The notes beneath the pieces are model-generated. The model saw only the letters and a program-made list of their open reading frames with translations. It made no database searches and had not been told where the DNA came from. A stretch of DNA of 11,558 nucleotides from JAJPHJ01 sp035622315 (GTDB lineage Bacteria; Vulcanimicrobiota; Vulcanimicrobiia; Eremiobacterales; Eremiobacteraceae), in the NCBI GenBank assembly GCA_035622315.1, contig DASPVP010000001.1, positions 1-11,558 of the forward strand, in the 5' to 3' direction. Every line of letters begins with the position of its first letter. The stretch's first letter is position 1. A program made the position numbers and the translations under genes. Shown piece after piece: positions 1-6,686 of the stretch.

Positions 1-515
1 CCCTTATCGCCCGTGCGGACACCAACGATGCGGTCACCGTCGAAGAGCAGCTCTTGGCCCGGTGTCTCTGCGAAGACTTGCACCCCGAGCGCTTCGGCCT
101 GTGCTGCGAGCCATTTGACGAGCTTGTTCAAGCTGGCGACATACTTGCCGCGATTGTTCATCGGTGGCGGCAAGAGCGGCGCCTTCACGCGCTCCGACTT
201 GGACAAGAGCCAGAACTCATCGCGCGTGACGGGAGATTCCACGGGGCAGCCGGCAGCGAGGAAGTCGCCGAAGAGCTCCGTCATGCTGCGCGGATCGAGC
301 ACGGCGCCGGAAATGCCATGATCGCCGACATTCTTGGCCTTGTCGATGACCAAGATGTTCTCCGGCGAGAGTTCGGGCCCGGTCTCGGTTCCGGCCTTTA
401 CAGCGGCGTTATGCTCGCGATACAGTTGGGCGAGCCGGATGGCACCGCCAAGGCTGGCAGGTCCGGCGCCGACAAAAAGGACGTCGACCTCGAGGACGTC
501 TCGCTCGCGGGGCAT
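1..515 (-). CDS. Electron transfer flavoprotein:ubiquinone oxidoreductase (ETF-QO), N-terminal part, cut by the window edge
   Basis: ETF-QO takes electrons from reduced electron transfer flavoprotein and passes them to the membrane quinone pool, linking acyl-CoA and amino-acid dehydrogenations to respiration. Only the first 171 codons are present; the gene continues past base 1. Reading from the ATG at 515, residues 11-31 form a Rossmann beta-alpha-beta FAD-binding start (DVLFVGAGPAS, then GGAIRLAQL). Residues 64-75 read GDHGISGAVLDP, matching the family's G-x-H-x-LSGAVLDP signature, and residues 160-171 (GDRIVGVRTGDK) also fit. The ATG is the only usual start codon after the in-frame stop of the upstream gene at 537-539, 21 nt away. 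I see no good Shine-Dalgarno, so translation may be coupled. The C-terminal quinone and 4Fe-4S domains lie outside the window, so completeness cannot be judged. The related FixC family is an alternative, but the LSGAVLDP-type motif favours ETF-QO. Confidence 0.9.
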   Translation of the reverse strand, partial: MPRERDVLEVDVLFVGAGPASLGGAIRLAQLYREHNAAVKAGTETGPELSPENILVIDKAKNVGDHGISGAVLDPRSMTELFGDFLAAGCPVESPVTRDEFWLLSKSERVKAPLLPPPMNNRGKYVASLNKLVKWLAAQAEALGVQVFAETPGQELLFDGDRIVGVRTGDK

Positions 516-536
516 GGCGTCTTTTTGGCCGTTGCG

Positions 537-1466
537 CTAGAGCAATACTGCCGAAGCGCTCGCGAGCACGAGTCCATTCTGTTGCGCGGTGATCACGTAG
601 CTCCCCGACGGGAGCGTCTTCCCAGCGTACGGCACGACGACGCTGACGAACCCTGAGGCGCTGCGCAGCGGCACGACCATCGGGATGACCAGCCGGATCA
701 CGTCACCCTTGGGAGGCTGGATGTCGAACTCTGAGATGGATGCGGGCAACATGCCTGGATTTGTCACTGCAAATGTACATTCGAAGGATGGACCTTTGCC
801 GACATCGATCGGCGAGATCTCCGCGCCATCGATCGAGAGCGCCCCTTTCGGGTGCTTTTCGTCCAAACCAGTGAACGACGAGTCCTCAAGCGGCATGTCG
901 AGTTTCGATGAGCCGATCATCTTCTGGCCATCGAGGAACGACAGGAAGACCGTCCTGTATTTCGTGGGATCCTCGGGCGTGGCCAGCACGAGCGAAGCGA
1001 CGGGCGACATCTGGTTCGCGGGCGCGGTCACGGAGACGGACACATCCGGGAACGCGGTAGGAAATGGGATAGCGTGGGAGCTTATGGTCGTGATCTTCGC
1101 CGCGTTCTGCGTCGTGTTTTGCAGCGCGAACGTCAGCTCGAGGAGACGAGCCGCCTTCACCGGATCTTTGGCTGAGCCATCGTAGGCGAGCCGCAAGGCT
1201 GCGCCGACGATGCTCAAGGTGTTGGGGATGGGCGTCGGCGTTGGCGAAGGCGTGCCGGTCGGCGCGATTTGCGCTCCTACGCCAGCCCCCGGCGCACCGT
1301 TCGTGCCTACGGGTCCGGGTTGTTGTCCCTGCGCCGGATATTGGCCGACGGGTTGCGGCCCGGAGACAGGGGTGCCGAAGCCTGCGTTCGTGCTGCAACC
1401 TGCGAGCACGAGTGCGAGGACGATTCCGGGGAGACGATAGGTAGAGACCAGCTCTTTCAGACGCAT
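537..1466 (-). CDS. Predicted lipoprotein with proline-rich linker, function unknown
   Basis: I do not recognise a family. With the chosen ATG the protein has 309 residues. Residues 1-24 form a lipoprotein signal: a short basic start, a hydrophobic run and the lipobox LVLAGC, with lipidated Cys24. Residues 25-80 are a Gly/Pro/Gln-rich linker ending in GTPSPTPTPIP. From about residue 83 the sequence is Ser/Thr/Val-rich and probably beta-sandwich; its last ~80 residues (FECTFAVTNPG onward) resemble an Ig-like fold. An ATG at 1523, 5 nt after the upstream stop, would add 19 residues and give an implausibly long n-region, so I prefer 1466; neither start has a clear Shine-Dalgarno. The only cysteine besides the lipidated one is near residue 230. 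No catalytic motif is visible. It lies between a hydrolase gene and ETF-QO on the same strand. An envelope-anchored structural or adaptor role is inference. Confidence 0.8.
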   Translation of the reverse strand: MRLKELVSTYRLPGIVLALVLAGCSTNAGFGTPVSGPQPVGQYPAQGQQPGPVGTNGAPGAGVGAQIAPTGTPSPTPTPIPNTLSIVGAALRLAYDGSAKDPVKAARLLELTFALQNTTQNAAKITTISSHAIPFPTAFPDVSVSVTAPANQMSPVASLVLATPEDPTKYRTVFLSFLDGQKMIGSSKLDMPLEDSSFTGLDEKHPKGALSIDGAEISPIDVGKGPSFECTFAVTNPGMLPASISEFDIQPPKGDVIRLVIPMVVPLRSASGFVSVVVPYAGKTLPSGSYVITAQQNGLVLASASAVLL

Positions 1467-1528
1467 CGGGTCATATTTCGTGGAGCCGTTCCGGCCGGCC
1501 TTCGCAACAAGCATCTCGTGCATGAGGA

Positions 1529-2365
1529 CTAGCTGAGAAAGAACGGATTGTGAGCGCGCTCCTGTGCGATCGTCGTGGACGGTCCATGTCCTGGATGGAC
1601 CATGGTCGTCTCAGGAAGCGAGAGCAACTTCTCGCGCACGTTGCGGAGCAGATCTTGGTATCCGAAGCGGTCGCCGAATAACCCGCCCACCGAGCCAGCG
1701 AACATGGTATCGCCAGTGAAGACGTTGCCCTTATAGATGAAGCAGGACGATCCGTCGGTATGCCCCGGCGTATACAGCATTCGTATCTCGCTGTCGCCGA
1801 ACGGCAAGCTGGCGCCGTCCACGATGGCGGTCGCACCCCGCGCTGCCCCGCCAAGCGTCGCGCCATCGATGGGGTGGATGACAGGTGTCGCCTGTGGGAA
1901 GGCCTTGCGCACCGCGGCAAGCGCGTCCGTGTGGTCGGCGTGTTTGTGCGTCAGCAAGATGTACTGCAGGTCGACGCCTGCCCGCCGAAACTCGTCGATG
2001 ATCGGTTCGGGCCGCCCTGCTGGATCCACAAACGCTCCGATGTTGCGGTCTCGCAGCAAAAGGAAGTAACCGTTGCTCGGATGCGGCGCGTTGATCTGAT
2101 GGATGAGGAAGCTCGGCATCGGCGGCTCATCTGGGTACCAGCGCCGCAGACCCGAGTCGGCATACTTTTGCGGGTCGAGGCCGAGCGTCGAGGCGATCGC
2201 TTTGGCCTGGGCTTCAGTGGGTTGCTCCGCGTCTTTGAGGAACGCATCGAGATCTGCTGCGCTGACGCCCGACTTCGCTTCCACGGTCTCGAGAGAGGTC
2301 TTCGTGCCGCGCGTCGACTTGCGTAGGATATCGCCGAACGTGTCCTCGAGCTCGATCCGGATCAT
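1529..2365 (-). CDS. Metallo-beta-lactamase-fold hydrolase (glyoxalase II / ETHE1-like) with N-terminal helix-turn-helix-like segment
   Basis: This is a 278-residue soluble protein counted from the ATG at 2365. Metal ligands of the MBL fold are all visible: THKHADH (His140, His142, Asp144, His145), His202 in PGHTDG, Asp219 in TGDTMF and His260 in HPGHG. The order and the GDT and GHG contexts match hydroxyacylglutathione-hydrolase and persulfide-dioxygenase-type enzymes, so a thioester hydrolase or sulfur-oxidising role is possible; substrate cannot be assigned. Residues ~10-70 are helical and read like an XRE-type domain (SLETVEAKSGVSAADLDAFL, then AKAIASTLGLDP), an unusual addition for this fold. 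An in-frame TTG at 2374 would add three residues, but the ATG has AAGG nine bases upstream, overlapping the stop of the preceding gene. That arrangement suggests translational coupling. The enzyme fold is secure; DNA binding by the N-terminal part is inference. Confidence 0.88.
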   Translation of the reverse strand: MIRIELEDTFGDILRKSTRGTKTSLETVEAKSGVSAADLDAFLKDAEQPTEAQAKAIASTLGLDPQKYADSGLRRWYPDEPPMPSFLIHQINAPHPSNGYFLLLRDRNIGAFVDPAGRPEPIIDEFRRAGVDLQYILLTHKHADHTDALAAVRKAFPQATPVIHPIDGATLGGAARGATAIVDGASLPFGDSEIRMLYTPGHTDGSSCFIYKGNVFTGDTMFAGSVGGLFGDRFGYQDLLRNVREKLLSLPETTMVHPGHGPSTTIAQERAHNPFFLS

Positions 2366-2374
2366 GCCGGCCAA

Positions 2375-2380
2375 CCTTAT
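2375..2380 (-). promoter_or_regulatory. Ribosome binding site of the MBL hydrolase gene, overlapping the upstream stop codon
   Basis: The minus strand reads ATAAGG here. Its TAA is the stop codon of the giant repeat-protein gene, and AAGG lies nine bases before the ATG at 2365. It decides between the TTG at 2374 and the ATG at 2365 in favour of the ATG, and supports coupled translation of the two genes. Confidence 0.6.
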
Positions 2381-5300
2381 TGTTGTCTCGGCGCGCTTCC
2401 CGCTTTTGGAGGCATCGGCCGGACAGTCACCTGGATGACCTGCGTACCGCCGTGGTCATCGGCGATCTGGATGGTGGTGACCCCCACACCTTTCGGCACG
2501 ATGGTAAGCGTCGCCGTAGGTCCGAGTTCGGTCTGAAGGTTGGCGCTCGCCACGCTGTCGTTCGCGCTCGTGAAGTGGAAGAGGCGTGCGTACCCAGGCT
2601 CGCTGATGGACACCGTCTGCGTCGGACCACTCTGCACGAGCGTCACGCTCGTCACGGACACGTGCAGCGAACCAAGCGGTGTCGGCGCAGCCGTCTGCCC
2701 CGGTGCGTGCGCCCCAGGTGGCAGCGGTTTCGATGGCTTTGCTGCTAGGCCGAGGCCGCCGATGCGAGGTGAGCCGGACGGTGCCGGAATCGGCTTGTGC
2801 TCGCCAAGCCCTTTGTGCTTCTTCGTGAGCGGGGACATGCCGACGCCGACGCTCACCGTGGCTTTGCCGCCAGCCGTGTCGCTGACGACGACGGATCCCT
2901 GACCGTTCGCCCCCGCCGTGACGGTGAACGTCGCTCCGCCTCCGCTCGATGGGCAGGGCACCACCGTGGTCGGCGAGACGCTTGCGGCCACCGTGCCGTC
3001 TGCGGTCGCTGTCATCGTGTCGAGCGGGCCGCACGCAGGGTCGACGGCAGTGAAGTTCTGTGTGGTATTGGGCGGCGGGTTCGCCGCGAATTGCATCTCG
3101 TTCGGCGACACCTGGATCGTTCCGGCGACGACGAAGACGTCGACGTTGCCCACATCTCCCGCGTCATCCGTCACGACCAGCTTGCAGTTCCCTTCCGCGA
3201 CGGGGCTGACCGAGAAGTTCGTCGACGAGTTACCGGAGGCGGGAGTCACGCTTGCGATGCTGTTGGAGCCGCACGATGACGTGTTGATCGTGAAGTTGCC
3301 CGTGTAGTTCATCTCGCTCACGGAGAAAGAGCTGCTCGATCCACCAACCGTGAGATCGATGTTCGCCGGGTTCGGCGACACGGGTCCGAAGGGACCGACC
3401 GTCACCGAAACCTGTGCGGCGGTCGACCCGTGATCGTCGGTGATGCTCAAGGTGCAAGGCCCGCCGCTGGCGACCGGCGTGACCGTGAAACTTCCCGTCG
3501 AACTTGCGGGCGAAACGGTGGCTACGCCCGAGCAGAGGCTCGCGTCGATCGTGAACACGCCCGTATAGCCAGTCTCCGTCACCGCGAGTGGCTGCGCGAC
3601 GCCAGGTCCGACGTCCGTGAATGTGAAGCTCGTGGGATTGGGGGTGATTGCTCCGAACGGCCCGACCGTCACGGAGACGTTTGCGCTTTGGCCGTGATCG
3701 TCACTCACCACGATGTTGCACGGACCGCCACCCGCGACCGGTGTCACCACAAATGGCGTGCTCGAGGAACCCGATGCCGGGCTCACCGTCGCGACACCCG
3801 AGCAAGCGCTGCCGTCGACGGTGAATTGTCCTGAGTATCCTGACTCGGAAACGGTGAACTGTTGCGCCGTCGTGATATCAGTGAACGTCAGCGAGTTAGA
3901 ACTTGGCGTCACCTGTCCGAACGGGCCGACGGTGACGTTTTCTGCAGTGCTCGTGTTGCCCAACGAATCTTGGATCTGGAAGGTGCACGAGCCGCCGCTC
4001 AGGGTGGTCTTCTTGCCGACGACGGAAACCGAGGCGCTCGGACCGTTGCCGCTCGGGGTTCCGATGTTGGCGATGCCGCCGGAGCCGCAATTGTTGTTGA
4101 CCACGGAAAACGCGCCGGTGTAGCCAGGCTCGCTGATCGAGACCGATGTCCCTGGCGAACCCACATCGGTCAACGTGACCGCGGGTGGCGCGAGCACAGG
4201 CGCCTCCGTCACGGTAACGGCGACTTGCTGCAAACCGCTGTGGTTGTCCGTGATGTCGACATTCGTCGAGCCCGGACCCACAGCGGTCAGCGTGAACGTG
4301 ACCGGTCCAGGCCCAGAGCCTGAGCTCGGTGCGACCGTGACCACGCCGGTGTTCTCGCTCGCCGCACCTATCGGACCGTTGTACAATACCTCGCTCGCGG
4401 TGAATTGCGCGTTCGCGCCGGCCCCGTTGAGCGATTCAGATGTGGCGCTCAGTTTCAGCGGGCCGGGGTTGACCGTGATGCTCGCAGTGGCCGATGCGAG
4501 GTTGGCATCCGTGAAGGTGATGGTCGCGGTGCCGCTCGTCACGGGCGTCACTGTGAACGTCGCGTTGGGGCCGGCCACCGGCGAGTCCACCGTGGCCACG
4601 CTCGTGTCCGAGCTGCTCGCGCCTATGGAGCCGAAGTAGTTGGGATCGCTCACGCTAAGCGTCTGCGGCGCGGTCGTGCCATTGAAGGTCAAGCTCGAGG
4701 GCGGTCCCACGGTCAGAGGACCCGTCACGGTGAGATCCACGAACTCGACGTTGCTGTTGTCGTCGCTGACGGCGATCGTCGGATTTCCAGCGCTCACCGC
4801 GGTCACCGTGAACGTGTCGGGTCCGGGACCCTTTTGTTCCGCTGGAGAGACGGTCGCTTGACCGGTGTTGGAGCTCTTTGCGTGGATCTGCCCCGTATAG
4901 TCTGTCTCGCCCGCGGTGAAGGTCTGCGTCGAGCCGCCCACGGCCAGCGTCAGGTTTCCTGGATTGACGATCAAGCCACCGTTAGAAACCGATACGCTCA
5001 CCAGCGCCGAACCGCCGAACGAATCGGTGATAGTGATGGTGATGGGCGTGCTTTTTGCGTTCACTGGCGTGACGGAGAACGTGGCGTTCGGTCCAGCGGC
5101 AGTGCTCGGGCTGACGGTGGCGACCGAGGTGTCGCTGCTCGTCGCCGTGAGGGTGCCGGAATAGAACGGATCGGTGACGGAGAAATTCTGACTAGCGGTC
5201 GTGCCGAGGAACGTCAGGCTCGTGGGGTTCGCCTGCAGCGGCCCGATGACCGTGACGCTCACTGAGGCAGGCGGCCCGTTGCCGTTGACGGTGATGCTCG

Positions 5301-6600
5301 TGGTGCCTGCTTGTCCAGGCGTGACGGTAAATGTGACGGGGCCCGGCCCATTGCCCGATCCCGCCACGGTCGCGACGTTCGGGTTGTTGCTCGTGGCGCT
5401 CAAGGGCCCGCTGTAGTTCGCTTCGCTTGCCGTGAACGTCTGCGTGCCTGAGCCGACCAAGAACGTCAACGTGGTCGGATTGACGATGATGCTTCCCGGT
5501 TGCTCGATCGTCACGCTGACGGTCTGCGTACCACCATGCTTGTCCGTGACCGTGATCGTCGTGCTCGTCCCACCCGCGCCGGTGGGTGTCACCGTGAACG
5601 TGACAGGGCCAGGTCCATTCCCCGATGCGGGCGTGACCGTTGCGACGCCCGTGTTGCCGCTGACCGCACTGATCGGCCCAAGATAATTGGTCTCGGAGGC
5701 GGTGAACGTCTGCGACCCACCGTCAACCGAGAAGTTCAAACTAGAAGTGCTGACTTCGAGCGCTCCCGGTGGCGGAGTGGGCGGTGTCGTCGGCGGAATG
5801 GTCGGCGCGCTCGACCCGCCACCGCTACCGCCTCCCCCGCCATGGCCGGCGGCCGCGGCGATTGCGCCCAAACCGAGGATCGCCCACAAGAATCCAGCTC
5901 CGCCACCGCCGTGGCCGCCGCCCGCAGCCGGACTCGGCGACGGCGACGGCAACACGCTTTGGATGACATCGGGATCTGGGCACTGGAGCGCGTCGAACGA
6001 CGGTTGCACGCTTGCGATCGCGACTTGCTGCGGATTGCCGCCGGAACTCACCGCAGCTTCACCGGCTTTGAAGGTGAGCGGCTTGGCGGTGCTTGCGCCC
6101 ATTCGAGCGCTCACGCTTCCCTGATAGACCGCAAGCGTCGTCGCATTGCTGGCGCGGATGACGCTGAAGATGGCGGTTTCGTCTGCGGCCGTCAAGACGA
6201 GCGGACCCGCGACGATGCTCACGCCGCTGCTGACGGCTTGCGCGCACGCAGAGCCATCGCTGATGCTCACGCTCAACGCGCCGCCCGAGACGGCCGCGGT
6301 GGCGTTGCTCGCCGGTCCGATCCGGACGCTCCCCACGTCCGCGAGATTGATCAGCGCGAGCGAATCGACACCCGTCATGAGCAAGTCGCCCGAGTGGATG
6401 ATGCGCGAGGAGATGACCTCATTGGAAACCCCATCCGAGCCTCGGACGGACACTGCACCTGAGATGCGAGTGACGACGGGGACCGCTCCCGGCGGCGGTG
6501 TTTCGGCCGCGACGACGAACGCGGGCCACAGCATCAAAAAAAGACACAGCCAGGCCAGGTACCGAACTGCCAGGTCGGGCAGTCGCACGCGATGGGGCAT
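2377..6600 (-). CDS. Giant secreted protein: signal peptide, FecR-like domain, Gly/His-rich hydrophobic stretch, twelve Ig-like repeats
   Basis: Counted from the ATG at 6600 the protein has 1407 residues. Residues 1-32 are a signal peptide (hydrophobic core AWLCLFLMLWPAFVVA, probable cleavage near AAE). Residues ~45-190 resemble a FecR domain: ISGAVSVRG, then HSGDLLMTGVDSLALINL and later VYQGSVSARM and FKAGEAAV. Residues ~226-265 are Gly/His-rich around a 15-residue hydrophobic stretch (FLWAILGLGAIAAAA), followed by a Pro/Thr linker. Residues ~280-1255 hold eleven tandem Ig-like repeats of 84-95 residues. A basic Pro-rich linker (1256-1310) precedes a twelfth repeat ending near 1395. I see no C-terminal sorting signal. 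A GTG at 6627 would extend it nine residues with a cysteine-bearing n-region; the ATG gives the better signal peptide, though neither has a clear Shine-Dalgarno. Role unknown; a fibrous or adhesive surface protein is inference. In known systems FecR domains are periplasmic sensors, but no sigma factor or TonB receptor is nearby. Confidence 0.85.
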   Translation of the reverse strand: MPHRVRLPDLAVRYLAWLCLFLMLWPAFVVAAETPPPGAVPVVTRISGAVSVRGSDGVSNEVISSRIIHSGDLLMTGVDSLALINLADVGSVRIGPASNATAAVSGGALSVSISDGSACAQAVSSGVSIVAGPLVLTAADETAIFSVIRASNATTLAVYQGSVSARMGASTAKPLTFKAGEAAVSSGGNPQQVAIASVQPSFDALQCPDPDVIQSVLPSPSPSPAAGGGHGGGGAGFLWAILGLGAIAAAAGHGGGGGSGGGSSAPTIPPTTPPTPPPGALEVSTSSLNFSVDGGSQTFTASETNYLGPISAVSGNTGVATVTPASGNGPGPVTFTVTPTGAGGTSTTITVTDKHGGTQTVSVTIEQPGSIIVNPTTLTFLVGSGTQTFTASEANYSGPLSATSNNPNVATVAGSGNGPGPVTFTVTPGQAGTTSITVNGNGPPASVSVTVIGPLQANPTSLTFLGTTASQNFSVTDPFYSGTLTATSSDTSVATVSPSTAAGPNATFSVTPVNAKSTPITITITDSFGGSALVSVSVSNGGLIVNPGNLTLAVGGSTQTFTAGETDYTGQIHAKSSNTGQATVSPAEQKGPGPDTFTVTAVSAGNPTIAVSDDNSNVEFVDLTVTGPLTVGPPSSLTFNGTTAPQTLSVSDPNYFGSIGASSSDTSVATVDSPVAGPNATFTVTPVTSGTATITFTDANLASATASITVNPGPLKLSATSESLNGAGANAQFTASEVLYNGPIGAASENTGVVTVAPSSGSGPGPVTFTLTAVGPGSTNVDITDNHSGLQQVAVTVTEAPVLAPPAVTLTDVGSPGTSVSISEPGYTGAFSVVNNNCGSGGIANIGTPSGNGPSASVSVVGKKTTLSGGSCTFQIQDSLGNTSTAENVTVGPFGQVTPSSNSLTFTDITTAQQFTVSESGYSGQFTVDGSACSGVATVSPASGSSSTPFVVTPVAGGGPCNIVVSDDHGQSANVSVTVGPFGAITPNPTSFTFTDVGPGVAQPLAVTETGYTGVFTIDASLCSGVATVSPASSTGSFTVTPVASGGPCTLSITDDHGSTAAQVSVTVGPFGPVSPNPANIDLTVGGSSSSFSVSEMNYTGNFTINTSSCGSNSIASVTPASGNSSTNFSVSPVAEGNCKLVVTDDAGDVGNVDVFVVAGTIQVSPNEMQFAANPPPNTTQNFTAVDPACGPLDTMTATADGTVAASVSPTTVVPCPSSGGGATFTVTAGANGQGSVVVSDTAGGKATVSVGVGMSPLTKKHKGLGEHKPIPAPSGSPRIGGLGLAAKPSKPLPPGAHAPGQTAAPTPLGSLHVSVTSVTLVQSGPTQTVSISEPGYARLFHFTSANDSVASANLQTELGPTATLTIVPKGVGVTTIQIADDHGGTQVIQVTVRPMPPKAGSAPRQQ
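2416..5763 (-). repeat. Tandem Ig-like repeat array encoded in the giant protein gene (R1-R12)
   Basis: Twelve units share the pattern: strand start with P-x-SLTF-like sequence, [TS]-[AV]-x-[ED]-xx-Y-x-G, ATV-x-P, F-x-VTP, then a [TS]D-x-x-G turn and a VSVTV ending. In residues from the ATG: R1 280, R2 370, R3 454, R4 542, R5 628, R6 714, R7 802, R8 895, R9 983, R10 1072, R11 1161, then a 55-residue linker and R12 at 1311. Tyr-x-Gly units include NYLG, NYSG, FYSG, DYTG, NYFG, LYNG, GYTG, GYSG and NYTG. R11 has lost the Tyr-x-Gly; R12 keeps the Tyr (EPGYARLF) but has Arg in place of Gly. DNA-level similarity is only moderate, so this is an old protein repeat rather than a fresh DNA tandem duplication. 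Confidence 0.85.
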
Positions 6601-6686
6601 GGGCAAAATTTTCGAGCACGGGCACACGGGACGATAGGCACAATGTCACAACGGCCTAGTCCTTTGGAGGAAATGGTAAAACCGCG
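6601..6686. other. Divergent intergenic region between the giant repeat protein and the TPR protein
   Basis: These 86 bases must hold the start signals of two genes transcribed away from each other. An AT-rich AAAATTTT palindrome (6605-6612) lies just upstream of the giant gene's ATG, conspicuous in GC-rich surroundings. I looked for paired -35/-10 hexamers on both strands and found none close enough to consensus to annotate. The only strong signal is a GGAGG on the plus strand, listed separately. Confidence 0.5.
6666..6670 (+). promoter_or_regulatory. Shine-Dalgarno-like GGAGG with unusual spacing before the TPR gene
   Basis: GGAGG here is the best ribosome binding site upstream of the TPR gene, but it sits 16 bases before the TTG used as start and only 2 bases before an ATG in another frame at 6673. 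Neither spacing is ideal. It matters because the true N-terminus of the TPR protein depends on it. Confidence 0.45.

Noticed and set aside
54..656. 200-codon plus-strand open frame at the left end
   Set aside because: It runs antisense to ETF-QO and the lipoprotein C-terminus and has no recognisable motif.
2416..5763. Regularly spaced similar sequence as a possible CRISPR array
   Set aside because: The period is about 260 nt, units diverge at DNA level, and the whole stretch is one continuous coding frame with Ig-like repeats.
4405..6462. Long plus-strand open frames (286 and 320 codons) opposite the giant gene
   Set aside because: Arg-rich, low-complexity translations with no motifs, typical antisense shadows of GC-rich codon bias. 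The minus strand has an obvious signal peptide and repeats.
6601..6660. CACAAT (6639-6644) as a -10 box for the TPR gene
   Set aside because: Only four of six bases match and no -35-like hexamer lies at usable spacing on the same strand.
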